A stretch of DNA of 64,000 nucleotides from NCBI GenBank assembly GCA_021613535.1, contig CP075492.1, forward strand, positions 6,386,001 through 6,450,000. Direction: 5' to 3'. Shown piece after piece: positions 1 to 10,974 of the stretch. The position numbers and the translations under genes are program-made. The stretch comes from Adineta vaga (taxonomy: Eukaryota > Rotifera). The notes beneath the pieces are model-generated. The model made no database searches. It saw nothing but the letters and a program-made list of their open reading frames with translations, and had not been told where the DNA came from. The stretch's first letter is position 1. Each line of letters begins with the position of its first letter.

Positions 1-2990
1 ATAAATGTGTGGTTTTTGTATAAGTATTCATATTCTCAAGAAATTGAATTGATGGTGGAAGATAACCAAGAATACGCCATAAGAGATCATAGTATTGTTT
101 TACTGATGTATTAGATAGACCTTCTAAAATCATATATATATATATACATTGAAATGTTTAAGAAGACATTAGATATTTCTTTACCTTTATTAATTTTTGT
201 GAAATCTAATTGATCTATTAAATGTTCATAAAATTGATTATAAATGGAATTATTATACAATGTATTCAATGCAAATCCATCTAAATAATTTGAATTATTT
301 TTTACGACAACTTGATTAAAATCTTTTGTCATTGTTGTATCATTTTTCGAGATGATGTGTTGAATATTTTCGATAATTTCTGCAGGTATTTCATAGAAAT
401 TATACATGATATATTCGAATAGAATGAATAGATATGTTTTGTTTTCAGTTATTTGAATGATTTTCACGAGTTCGAGAAGAAGAGTTTTTCGTTGTGCAAT
501 TGTTAATTGATGAAAAAAGATGAGAAAGATTTGTAAATGTTCTAATGTTAAATCTTCTGATGAATTGCTGATACTTTGAAGAAATTGATTCCATAGAGAA
601 TAGATTAAATCATGATTTTTTCGTTTTAAAATGATTTTTAAAAGAATAATTAATGTATTACGTGAAAGTTTCAATGACCATGATTGTTCAAATGAAATGC
701 CAAGTTTTTCTAGAAGAAGATTTTCATTTGAATGTGTTAATATATCATTTTGAAGAAGATTATGAATAAAACGTGGTAATATCAATGAATGTTGTATTAA
801 AATTGTCAATTTTTCAATTTGTTCCGTGGTATTAAATGTCAATTTCAGATCATCGAGAAGAATCAATACAGACTCATTTAGATAATTTTTATCCAAATAA
901 TTTATTAGATCGAAATGATCATCGGAATCATAGAATTCATCTGAACAAGTATCGACATCTAAACAACGATTTAATATCGTTCGTTTTCGATTACTTGTTG
1001 ATAATGAACGATGAATCGTCGGTTGAATTGTTGTTGTTGTATTGGTGAGAATTGGTTCAGTAAATAAATCTCTGATATAAAAATCTTCGTCAATCTCTTT
1101 TTCTGTTAGTGTAAGTTCAGATGGTAAAGGTGGTGCATCTGGAACAGTTGATGATGATTTGATTGGTAGAATAGGTGATGAAAGACGTCGAAGAATTGTA
1201 AGAAATAATTTCAATGTTTGATGTTCTTTTAAATATAAATATCGTTGAGATGATTGAAGTGAAGTTGTAAGTGTAAATTTCTCCGGAAGAGAATCTGGTA
1301 GTGAATTATTACCATCGGCATAGGAGAGATCTGAGATGATTTCTCGAGTTGAAAACATTAGAATTGCTACGAGATGAATGAGTAGATTATTGATTGATCT
1401 AATAATTGAGAAAGGAAGACAAAAAAAAATGAATAAGAAATGAATTTCGTATTTTACATACATCTTTGTTTGTTGCTGATTTTCATTAGGTTCATGAGCA
1501 GTCGTCAAATTGCGTAGGATCTGTTGAATTCCTTTTGTTAATATAATTGCTAATAAAAGATGATAATTAAGAAAAACATGTCGCGAATTTTCCAATCGTG
1601 GTGAATATCGTATAATATCACCGAGTTTAATACATATTCGTGCAATATCATGTAAAATCTGATCATTAGTTAGAATTTCATCCATATTTATAGTTAATTG
1701 TACATATTTTAATGCGATTATAAGAGAATTCAATGCCATATTAATAAATTTATTTAAACGATATTCATCAAGTGGTTCAATGATTGGAAGTTGAATAGCA
1801 CGACGAAGAAAATCCAAATCATTTTTCATTGTTATTAAACTATTTAGAAATGAAATATTTCGATATCTTTCTTTACCTTCCGAAATAGTTTACCTTTCTC
1901 GAAATTGAGTATTATTGTCAAATATTTGTGTATCTTTTTGAAGAATATCATTGAGTTGAAGTTTTACATCAGTTAATAATGGCATACGAAACAAAATTTC
2001 ACTGAAAGACTGTTCACCATGTAATTGTTTAAAACAAGTCAATAGAAGTTGACTCAAATGTTCTAAATATGTTATTAAAAATAGATTTGTAAGGTTGAAA
2101 TCTTTCTATTTATACTTGGAAACGTTTGTTTCGTTGTTGTTCCAGTTGAATTTGGTCTTTCGCGTTTATTTCCATTGGAGAGATCTTCCGATGATGAAAA
2201 ATCAAATAATGCAGCATTACATAAAGAATCTACTAGACCCGTTTCACGTCTAGTGATAGTCGTTTTACTCGAAGAACGTAATCGACGATCTAAAATGAAA
2301 TGATATTTCATCACCTCTCGTTTAGTATCACTTCTTACCATCTTTATTGACTTGTGGTGCATCAGTTTTTTTCATTAATTCTAAACATTCTTTGACTTCC
2401 GAAGAAGAAAGACATGTTTGAGAATAACATAAGGATTTAATCGCATTCAATGTTGAAAACTAAGATAACATGAGATAGTGATATTAGAAAAAAAAAGTGA
2501 AAATAATTTACTCGATTCGCATCAGTTATTTTAGGTAGAAGGTTTTGTAAAAGATATTTTAATAATAATTTTCCTACATTGATCACATCAGTAAAATAAG
2601 AACGTTCAACTATGAAAAAGTAAAGAAACGATCAATTAAGTATTAGAGATAAATAATCGACATGAACACACCTCGTGCTAATCCTCCGACGAGATAATGT
2701 GTTGCTAAAATAACAAATGTATTTAAAAACTGTTCATTGATTGGTTCAGGTCGAATGAATAAATCTTCCCTAAATGACACGAACAACAAAGCATTCATTT
2801 TAGTTTTTCAATTTATTAAAAGCACAAACCATTTTAAAATCGATTGAATAAGTTCATTATATTTTGTACTGTTCGAATTCTCGCTAAATGTTTCAATTAA
2901 TGTTTTCCATTCGGATAGAACATTTGATGGCGATTGAGTTTGTTGTTGAGTATCACTATCCGCTGCTGATGGGGATGTGACAATCGTCAT
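1..2990 (-). CDS. Large HEAT/ARM-like helical protein, 3' end outside window
   Basis: Nine exons can be joined on the minus strand (2990-2830, 2769-2672, 2609-2512, 2459-2339, 2289-2116, 2062-1894, 1839-1462, 1398-185, 123 to the edge). All phases agree, giving about 845 residues before the sequence stops. The start is the ATG at 2990, followed by a Ser/Gln-rich leader. The rest is mostly leucine-rich amphipathic helix, with an acidic stretch (CSDEFYDSDD) near residue 490, as in alpha-solenoid scaffolds. The intron 1461-1399 is 63 nt, a multiple of three, and stop-free, so it can be mistaken for coding sequence. I do not recognise the family. The last visible exon (YYDLLWRILGYLPP) vaguely recalls the solenoid part of giant deubiquitinases (USP9X/24/34), but this is only a guess. 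No catalytic domain is visible. Confidence 0.6.
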
Positions 2991-3807
2991 TTAAATTCCT
3001 TTTTTGTTGTTGTCAATTCAAGTACATAAAAGATTTCAAATTTGTTTCTAGATTTTTCTAGAATGAAACAATCACATGAAGTCGAAATGTCTCTGATATA
3101 TTAGGAGACTTGTTTTTAGTGAACAAATAGAAGAGGGTTGCAAATATAGAGAAAACAAAAACGACTGTGAGAGAGAGAGAGAGAAATAAAACTCAGCCGG
3201 CCCGGAGTACAAGTAAATAAATAGAAAACAAATAAGTTTGCTGATTCATTTGTTTCGAACCAATAAACGTGAGATCCATACTGGAAATAGAGGTCGCTAT
3301 AGTGCTATAATATCAAACTATTTCTATAGGACTTATTATACCCATGAATGATGATGATAATTATATGTACATAGTCCTTCTCGCATTAAACGTAACAACC
3401 TTTCCGCAATCTTGACAGAACTATATCAAATATAATATGTGTATTTTTTCTAATCATTTTGACTAATATTACTCATGTGTTATAAAAAAACAGTCACATT
3501 TCTTTTTCTTTTGCAATATAATATGGATGACAGAACACCAAGTGTATATTGTCGTTTTGCTATATTATGTATATATTTCTCTCTTACTTTCTTTCATTCT
3601 TTCTTTTCGGTCTAAATTGTGTTTATCTTCAGCGTGACATGACAACGGGTAATATTTTTTCCCAATAATACTTTTTTTTCTTGGACTACTGTCAACGCGT
3701 CATCAGTCAAAAGTTAATTCCCTCTCGTCTTGATATCATTTCTACTTTTACTATGGACGATATATATATATTTCATCGTTTCTTACAATTGTTTTAGATC
3801 AGCTATC
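2991..3807. other. Intergenic region between divergent genes
   Basis: About 0.8 kb upstream of both flanking genes. It holds a short GA microsatellite near 3170-3185 and an AT-alternating run near 3760-3772, about 40 nt before the next ATG, that could act as a TATA element. I see no supported gene. Confidence 0.5.
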
Positions 3808-4611
3808 ATGCATACAATCTTTTTTCTCATCGTCGGCATTTCTTACATTGCTTTCAATGGTAAATTAAGCAATCGGTTACTTCCTATTTAAATAAATATA
3901 TATGTTTATTGATTTCAGATGCAGCAAGTCTTTCTTTAAATGAACAAAAGATCACATTACGTGGACGAGTTGTATTTCCTGATGGTCCACGCACTCCAAT
4001 TGAATCTGATGGAGTTCTAACTGTTGAACTGCAAGATACATCATTAATGGATGTATCTGCACGTGTTATCGCTCGAGGCACAGGCAAAGCTATTCGATTT
4101 CCCATGGCTTTTGCTGTAAAATATTTTTCAAAAGAAATTTCTCCTGGAAACACCTATTCATTACGTGTTACTATCAGAAATAAGAAAAATGAATTATTAT
4201 ATATCAATGATGTTCATATTGCTGTTACTCCAATTGGCACAGAACGAACAAAATTCATCGATGTACCTGTTATACTTGTTAAAAGTAAAATGAAGATCGA
4301 TTTTTCTGCTTTTTCTATCTGTAACTTTTCAAATATTTAGAATCAACACCAAAATTAAATAGACAGCAATGGCCAGAATTGGTTGGCAAAACTGGACAAG
4401 AAGCTGTTCAAACAATCAAACAGGAGACAGGTAGGGTTTTTTCTAAGTATTTTAAATTCATATGAAACTTTGCGCGAATGATTCAATAGGATTTAAAAAT
4501 GTTATGACAATCAACGAAGGCTCAGTGATTACAATGGATTTTTGTTCGAATCGCGTTCGTGTTTTCGTCAATAAGAAGGGAATTGTCAGCCGAACTCCTA
4601 CCATTGCCTAA
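3808..4611 (+). CDS. Secreted YbaY/YscW-like domain fused to potato inhibitor I (eglin) domain
   Basis: Four exons (3808-3859, 3919-4284, 4341-4430, 4490-4611) give 209 residues. A signal peptide (about residues 1-17) is followed by a beta-rich domain of about 120 residues (LRGRVVFP; LTVELQDTS; FPMAFAVKY; LRVTIRN) that matches the bacterial YbaY/YscW lipoprotein-chaperone fold. The C-terminal 65 residues are a potato inhibitor I domain: WPELVGKTGQEA, then the binding loop EGSVITM-DFCSNRVRVF, which aligns base for base with eglin c. The predicted P1-P1' is Met-Asp, which suggests chymotrypsin- or elastase-like targets (inference). Both loop-supporting arginines are present. The paralogue at 10975-11774 has the same length and intron layout. 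The first domain is bacterial in origin elsewhere, so horizontal transfer followed by intron gain is plausible. Confidence 0.85.
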
Positions 4612-4794
4612 ACAATATTATTCGATAAAAACAGTCACATGAACTGAAAAATACACATTTTCTTTGGAACATATCATTACAATAACCCTCTCCATTTTTC
4701 ACAAACCTATCTAACTGCTTGTTGCTCTAATATTTTTTTATAAATAATGCATAAAACCCTCTTGAGAGTGAGAAAACTTTATTCAAATGAAGCG

Positions 4795-5242
4795 TATATT
4801 ACAATGAAATGGCGATAAAAAAGAGTTTATGATGTCTCTTCCATGATACACATTTAACTGCAGTATGGTTGATCATTTCCCCATGATCGACATGATGATG
4901 GACATTTACCAATTGTGATCCATTGATTACCACCAACACATTGAACAATGCTTGCACCGTTCACAAAATAACATTCATACTTGCCTCGTGGAACACATCG
5001 ACCTGTTGTTGTTGTACAATCACATTGACGACGATTACGAATGGGTTCTATTAGATCAGGCGATAACATGTCTTCACACAATGATTCAGAAATGCGACTT
5101 AAAACTTACCATCGAGAGTAGCAGGATCGATGATGTTCAGTTCATTCAATTGTTGTTCTGCTGTTTCGATTGGACTAGCCGAGGCATGAAAAACCAATGC
5201 CAAGGCAACCAAAGCGAAGATAAATAATGATAAGGTTTGCAT
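4795..5242 (-). repeat. Copy A arm of inverted cysteine-rich gene repeat
   Basis: The CDS of copy A plus about 59 nt of 3' flank match copy 2 (5774-6221) in inverted orientation. The shared 3' flank includes the segment with ATGGAAGAGACATCATAAAC. Similarity ends abruptly 5' of the ATG. Confidence 0.8.
4854..5242 (-). CDS. Cysteine-rich secreted peptide, copy A
   Basis: Two exons (5242-5110 and 5047-4854) around a 62-nt intron encode 108 residues. A signal peptide (MQTLSLFIFALVALALVF...ASA) precedes an acidic propeptide-like stretch and a mature region with eight cysteines spaced C-x1-C-x6-C-x7-C-x10-C-x11-C-x3-C-x9-C, which predicts four disulfides. The pattern Y-x-C...I-V-Q-C...W...C-P-x-x-C recalls small chitin- or carbohydrate-binding and antimicrobial cysteine-rich modules, but I cannot name a family. 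The mature region is identical to copy 2 and differs from copy B at one residue. Upstream, an AG at the end of a pyrimidine-rich tract 12 nt before the ATG suggests a 5'UTR intron or trans-splice site. Confidence 0.8.
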
Positions 5243-5645
5243 GTTTTCTAGAACTAAATCAAAGAGTAAAAGAATTTACATCTCAATAGTATTAACGAGT
5301 AAGAATACTACAGGCGTTTCTATCTCTGTATATGTCATACTAAGCTCAGTCTTCTAACTATAATAAGAGAAGATCTACCAGTAAAGTACTAATACGACTG
5401 GTATTGTTATATTTATATAGTTTGAGTTTGTATTGATAGGAAAAGAAAGACATAGTTACCTATCGGCCCACGCATTCGCCTGTACATATGTGGATGAATG
5501 TCTCTGTGAGAGTGTGGGTTTACCCATTCGCCTACTACTTCTACACAAACGTATTTGCGTATTGGGAAAGAACTGATACCTCACTTTCACCACAGAATGA
5601 CTTTTTTCTATTGCGTTGATCTCACTCGACGTTGTCAACTGCTCC

Positions 5646-5653
5646 TATAAATA
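5646..5653 (+). promoter_or_regulatory. TATA box of cysteine-rich gene copy 2
   Basis: TATAAATA lies about 35-45 nt before a TCATCATCAGT initiator-like sequence. A 5'UTR intron follows (donor near 5714, acceptor at 5770). The same octamer is kept in copy B (8052-8059, minus) and upstream of the phospholipase A2 gene (28147-28154, minus). Confidence 0.55.
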
Positions 5654-5773
5654 CTCGAGTATCATTTCACACACTCATCATCAGTAACAACTCAAATCAA
5701 CATAAAAAACCAAGGTAAAGTATATTCCACTCTGCGATCTAATCTGTAGAAATCCATGTATCATTGTAGAAAC

Positions 5774-6162
5774 ATGCAAATCTCATCATTATTCATCTTC
5801 GCTTTCGTTGCCTTGGCATTGGTTTTCCAAGCCTCGGCTAGTCCAATCGAAACAGCAGAGCAAGGATTGAATGAACTGAACATCATCGATCCTGCTACTC
5901 TCGATGGTAAGTTTTAAGTCGCATTTCTGAATCATTGTGTGAAGACATGTTATCGCCTGATCTAATAGAACCCATTCGTAATCGTCGTCAATGTGATTGT
6001 ACAACAACAACAGGTCGATGTGTTCCACGAGGCAAGTATGAATGTTATTTTGTGAACGGTGCAAGCATTGTTCAATGTGTTGGTGGTAATCAATGGATCA
6101 CAATTGGTAAATGTCCATCATCATGTCGATCATGGGGAAATGATCAACCATACTGCAGTTAA
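5774..6162 (+). CDS. Cysteine-rich secreted peptide, copy 2
   Basis: Exons 5774-5906 and 5969-6162 give 108 residues: signal peptide, a short acidic spacer, then the eight-cysteine domain. The protein differs from copies A and B only in the signal and spacer (for example MQIS, AFVAL, EQGL), while the cysteine domain is identical to copy A. The 5' half and promoter match copy B, whereas the 3' flank matches copy A, so this copy is a mosaic. It lies head-to-head with copy A and tail-to-tail with copy B. Its function is unknown; a secreted defence or chitin-binding role is inference from the architecture alone. Confidence 0.8.
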
Positions 6163-6221
6163 ATGTGTATCATGGAAGAGACATCATAAACTCTTTTTTA
6201 TCGCCATTTCATTGTAATATA

Positions 6222-7542
6222 AAATTTTATTCGAATAAAGTACACTGTTTTATCAACCAACGGTAGTGAGATTTTCAGTGTTTCCTGCTATATTCTTTAG
6301 CGCATGTGAAAAGTGATGTCACTACGAATGACACACAGAGGAAGAAGTATGTGTTAATAAACTATAGGTAAGTGCTAATGTATACATCTCTGAAGTGTAG
6401 CTCTCATTTTAAGAAAAATAGATTCTAGGTTCTGTTTTTGATAGTACAGTCGAAATCGGCCTCAATGTCTTATAAGTTTGGCGAAAACAAAATACTTGAA
6501 TGTCTCAGCTCAACATAAAATAGTTAGTCTCTTATAAATTCATCATCGTTTTAATGTTCATGGAAGTAGCGTAAACTGAGAATTGACAGCAAGTAGTCTT
6601 GAACCATATCTGATGACCATATCAATGAGCGCTTTTTAAACAAGGATATGAGTTGAACACTAATGATTTTTTCATCACTTTATTTCATTTTATAGGGGGA
6701 ATTAGCGAAAATAAATGTTAAATCACAATAACAGAGCCGGCATCAGGGAACAACCAAATAAATAGGTACATATAGAACAGTAAGATATTTTGTAATAAAG
6801 TAATCGCAGCCGATACGCTATTAAAAACAGGGGCTAAAAACTACCAGCTGAAATGATTCTACGATAATGACTGGGATGTTCTACATGCTTTAACAACTAT
6901 ACAAATTTTTACATTTGTATATCGAAATCCGTTTAAAGATTTCCGACGCACCTATTGTGCAACGAACAAATATACGTGGTTATAGCGGGCAGAGACATCC
7001 GAAAATACATGACTGTTTAGGCATCAAAAGCTGGCAAACTGTTATCTCAAACGTAGAGATGATCAAAAACACTTCAGTAACATCCAAAGCTCTACTTTCC
7101 AGCATCAAGCATAGAGCAGATATTACGCGTCAAACAACAAATGTTTCAAAAAGACAATATAATATACAAAGGTAACTACTAGAAGCGAAACATTCATGAA
7201 TCTCATATTAGTTGCCTCAATATCTTACCGTCATCTGAATAACCCGTGAGGCATAGATTTCTTTTTTCGCATTAGAAATCTCCATCATACTCTTCTTCTA
7301 ATTTCTATAAATTGCTAAACCATTGTATCCTTGCTTAATCATAACATTATAACGTAAAACGTCAAGCGCATACCGTCCCTTTTATGCATTTCAGAGTATT
7401 TCTTGATGCAAAACTAATGACCTCTCATATATATACATCGCGAATATTTATTGATATTAGAAGTATTTCGTGTAAATATTTGAACAGAAATGTACAATGA
7501 AAGAAAAAAGAAAGTTTATAAAGTATATTCGACGATGCAGAT
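6222..7542. other. Gene-free stretch between copies 2 and B
   Basis: About 1.3 kb with no supported gene. An 86-codon open frame at 6915-7175 has no recognisable domain and unconvincing composition. I see no clear repeat or mobile element. Confidence 0.4.
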
Positions 7543-7931
7543 TTAACTACAGTATGGTTGATCATTTCCCCATGATCGACATGACGATGGACAGTTACCA
7601 ATTGTGATCCATTGATTACCACCAACACATTGAACAATGCTTGCACCGTTCACAAAATAACATTCATACTTGCCTCGTGGAACACATCGACCTGTTGTTG
7701 TTGTACAATCACATTGACGACGATTACGAATCGGTTCTATTAGATCGGGCGATAACACGTCTTCACACAATGATTCAGAAATGCGACTTAAAACTTACCA
7801 TCGAGAGTAGCAGGATCGATGATGTTCAGTTCATTCAATTGTTGTTCTGCTGTTTCGATTGGACTAGCCGAGGCATGAAAAACCAATGCCAAGGCAACCA
7901 AAGCGAAGATGAATAATGATGAGGTTTGCAT
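7543..7931 (-). CDS. Cysteine-rich secreted peptide, copy B
   Basis: Exons 7931-7799 and 7736-7543, with the same 62-nt intron size as the other copies, encode 108 residues. The eight-cysteine domain differs from copies A and 2 by one visible change (IGN-C instead of IGK-C). The intron carries two substitutions relative to copy A. Promoter, TATA box and 5'UTR intron match copy 2, while the 3' flank is unrelated. The near-identical introns point to very recent duplication or to gene conversion among the copies. Confidence 0.8.
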
Positions 7932-8051
7932 GTTTCTACAATGATACATGGGTTTCTACAGATTAGATCGCAGAGTGGAATATATTTTACCTTGGTTTTT
8001 TATGTTGATTTGAGTTGTTACTGATGATGAGTGTGTGAAATGATACTCGAG

Positions 8052-8059
8052 TATTTATA
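8052..8059 (-). promoter_or_regulatory. TATA box of cysteine-rich gene copy B
   Basis: TATAAATA on the minus strand, in the same context as the copy 2 promoter. Confidence 0.5.
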
Positions 8060-8241
8060 GGAGCAGTTGACAACGTCGAGTGAGATCAACGCAATAGAAA
8101 AAAGTCATTCTGTGGTGAAAGTGAGGTATCAGTTCTTTCCCAATGCGCAAATGCGTTTGTGTAGAAGTAGTAGGCGAATGGGTAAACCCACACTCTCATA
8201 GAGACATTCATCCACATATGTACAGGTGAATGCATGGGTTG

Positions 8242-8805
8242 AAAGGTAATTCTGCTTTGTTCTATATATAGTTACAGATAACCGATTACTTTTTATTACC
8301 TTTTGCAATAGAGAATATTAAAAATAGACAGGAATACGATATTTATAGGAAAGTTGAGAAGACTCAAACCTAAAGTTTTATTTATATTGAACCATTCGCG
8401 TATTTCTTCTAAACTTGGTATGTGTAACTTTCTACGTTGAGGAAAGTTAATTGGTATGATAACTCCTGGAAGTTCTTTTTTGTATATTAATCAGAAGGGT
8501 AACTAATATTTCCAGTTCGTGAGTGAGATATGTATTGATTTGATGATGATTATATTGATTTTTATTCACTCTGCTAGATTATTGTGCGTTTTTTTTATAA
8601 AACCGATGTAGTTATAGAGGGCAAGTAGTTGATTGAGAGAAAAATTCTCGAATAAAAATGTACTACGTCTCACTAAACATAAACTTGAGTGTGTCTTCTT
8701 GAATTCACAGTGCCTGAGAAACAAAAAGTAGAAACCTAGCGAGTGTTAATTAACATTATGTAGATTCGAAAAAACTCCATATACATAATACACGTAATAT
8801 TTTTT
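8242..8805. other. Intergenic, no gene seen
   Basis: About 560 nt between the copy B promoter and the 3' end of the GPCR gene. Nothing recognised. Confidence 0.4.
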
Positions 8806-9768
8806 TTATGTAAGAGAAGCAGGTACAATTAAATTCTTTCGATTCATCCAACTTTTTGCTTGTCGTTTAATTTTGTTTGTTACTTCTGGTAGGCAACCAA
8901 TGCATACATAAGGTAACAGAAGGGTTAAGAGCCAATAGACATAGAAAAGATAGACATTTTTCACATAAGCCAGTGTTGAGGACAGTCCAACGAGTAAATC
9001 AATTACTTGTATGAATGTGTAAGGTCCCATACAAATAAAATAAAGCGCTGAAATCGATAATAGTTGTAAAATCATTCGACGATGCTTACGCCATACATTA
9101 TCTCGATGTAGTATTGGTCTTTTTCGTTTAATCACACGAATAACAAGACAGAGAGAAAATAACGCACTGAACAATGCTGGAAGCCAACTATGAACAAAAA
9201 GATCGTAGAGTGAAATAATTGAATCTTCAGTAAAACATGGTTGACCACAGAGTGGTAAATCAAAATGAAAATGTTGCTTACATGAATGTATAAAGATAAC
9301 TATGATGTAGAATATTATCAAATAAATAACGATTAGAAATAATGGTAAATAATGAATTAAGAATCGACGTTTGCTAGTATTAATAAGATGACTATGAAAA
9401 ACAAGAATATGTCGCTCAAATGATGTCCATAACATCAATAGATTAGCTTGGCCATATAATAAATAGTCACACCATTGCCAAATAAGACAACTAGCTATTG
9501 TTTGTGCTCCAACAACACCAAGACGTAAATAATGTAAAATACGTGGTATTTCAATAAGATTTGTCAACAACGATACAATAAGAAGTGCTAAAATAGCGTG
9601 ATGATGTATCCCTAGACGAAGATGACGATTTGTAATAAGATAAAAAACAAATAAACAATTACAAATAAGGGAAGGTGGTTCGAGTACGAGGAAAACACAA
9701 AATTTACTGTATCGTGTAAAAGTTGTTTCTGATAATTTCGAATTCGAATTGTTAAGGAAAGAACTCAT
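8806..9768 (-). CDS. Rhodopsin-like GPCR, intronless
   Basis: A single exon of 320 residues with seven hydrophobic segments. TM1 is around 25-45 and TM2 around 55-75. TM3 ends in the DRY-equivalent ERH (SFERHILVF). TM4-TM7 follow, with a Cys-rich second extracellular loop (PLCGQPCF). Cationic loops (KRKRP, RKHRRM) lie between TM5 and TM6, which fits a cytoplasmic G-protein interface. The short N-terminus has an NNS glycosylation site. This resembles the intronless peptide-receptor-like GPCRs that are numerous in bdelloids; the ligand cannot be inferred. The start is the ATG at 9768, just before TM1. Confidence 0.8.
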   Translation of the reverse strand: MSSFLNNSNSKLSETTFTRYSKFCVFLVLEPPSLICNCLFVFYLITNRHLRLGIHHHAILALLIVSLLTNLIEIPRILHYLRLGVVGAQTIASCLIWQWCDYLLYGQANLLMLWTSFERHILVFHSHLINTSKRRFLIHYLPLFLIVIYLIIFYIIVIFIHSCKQHFHFDLPLCGQPCFTEDSIISLYDLFVHSWLPALFSALFSLCLVIRVIKRKRPILHRDNVWRKHRRMILQLLSISALYFICMGPYTFIQVIDLLVGLSSTLAYVKNVYLFYVYWLLTLLLPYVCIGCLPEVTNKIKRQAKSWMNRKNLIVPASLT

Positions 9769-10277
9769 TTATGTCCTCGCCATAATTGTTATAGACTGTA
9801 CGTAAAACGATTGTCTCATTCGTTGTAATTCCATCGTATAAATTGAATAATAAACTACGTGTATATATAATTTCCTATCTCGAACATTCAGAACGTGCTT
9901 AAACTTCTGTTTGTCTAGTTATGATGACGACATACTGTGTAGATATCGTATATCTATTTGAGGATATTTTTAAGTAAATTAATCAAAAACAGATTCTGCG
10001 TAGGATATTCAATCAAAAATATTACAAGGTAATATTCAGTATATCGATGACAAATAGGATCGATAAAGCATGATTCAAGAAATGAAACTAGTTTCATCAA
10101 TTTCTATGCGATGAATATAGGTTATATTATTTATATTTATTTTGATATCATGTGCGTTGTTGTTTTTATTTACATATACAGACGTTAGATGGACACATTT
10201 TAGTTTGCTCTTCCTTTTTCCAATCATCATCATCTATAGGTAATGAATAATTATATATTGATCAAATCAAATATCAA
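9769..10277. other. Divergent intergenic region
   Basis: About 500 AT-rich nt between the GPCR and C2 gene starts. No gene or repeat recognised. Confidence 0.4.
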
Positions 10278-10768
10278 ATGGCCCAATTACAAGTCACCAT
10301 TATCGAAGGAAGAAATTTGAAAAAGAAAGATTTTTTTAGTGAAAGTGATCCATTTGTTCAAATCTATCTGGATGATAAAAATCAAAAACAAAAAACCAAA
10401 GTAAAAAATAATACAAAAAATCCTCAATGGAATCAATCATTTGTTTTGTATGATATGAATTTCATCTAGTTTTTCTTATGATTAAATTCAATTGAATTTA
10501 TTTAGTAATCATCTCAAAGGACAAAATATCTTACATGTTGATGTTTATGATAAAGATACATTTATCGATGACAAAATTGGATCGATAGAAATTGATTTAC
10601 ATGAATTATATGAAAAACGTACTGATCTTTGTCATATATAAATGTATTTTAAGTTTTCTCCATTTTCTAGGTCAGATTGATGAATGGTATGATCTTCCAT
10701 CTCGATTTGGTAGATCATCTCACGGTGAAATTCATTTGATACTTGATTATCAACCACTCAAATTTTAA
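10278..10768 (+). CDS. Single C2-domain protein
   Basis: Three exons (10278-10447, 10506-10618, 10671-10768) encode 126 residues that are essentially one C2 domain. Visible are LQVTIIEGRNLKKKD, SDPFVQIYLDD, TKVKNNTKNPQWNQSF and LHVDVYDKDTFIDDKIGS. Aspartates in loops 1 and 3 (SESDPF, YDKDTFIDD) are kept, so calcium-dependent phospholipid binding is expected. There is no signal peptide or membrane segment, which makes it a cytosolic stand-alone C2 protein. Two introns (58 and 52 nt) close in phase. Its partner and pathway are unknown. It is convergent with the inhibitor-fusion gene downstream, 206 nt apart. Confidence 0.85.
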
Positions 10769-10974
10769 TTTATCTGTACTCATCAATATATAGTTTGAAC
10801 TTTGAAAGTTGTTGCTCTAGTAAACTAAAGATTGCTCTTTGTTTCGCTAATTTTCGTTATCACAATGTTCTCTTTTCTAACAAACTACATCATATGTGTA
10901 TTAACAAATTGAATTTGTTTATTGTATGATAACAGAAATCCATGAGTATGTAACAAATATTTACATGAAAACAA

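Larger units (their letters stand above)
5462..6163 (+). repeat. Long inverted repeat, left arm (copy 2 with its promoter)
   Basis: This arm matches 7543-8241 in inverted orientation across promoter, 5'UTR, intron and CDS. Scattered substitutions are visible by eye. Similarity stops right after the stop codon. Confidence 0.8.
7543..8241 (-). repeat. Long inverted repeat, right arm (copy B with its promoter)
   Basis: Inverted counterpart of 5462-6163. About 310 nt upstream of the ATG are shared, including the TATA box and the GTGGGTTTACCCATTCGCCT segment. Confidence 0.8.

Noticed and set aside
6915-7175. 86-codon open frame
   Set aside because: No domain, no splice context, AT-rich composition like the surrounding intergenic DNA.
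4952-7916. 91-codon open frames antisense to the three cysteine-rich genes
   Set aside because: They are shadows that span the real intron on the other strand, and their conservation follows from the repeat itself.
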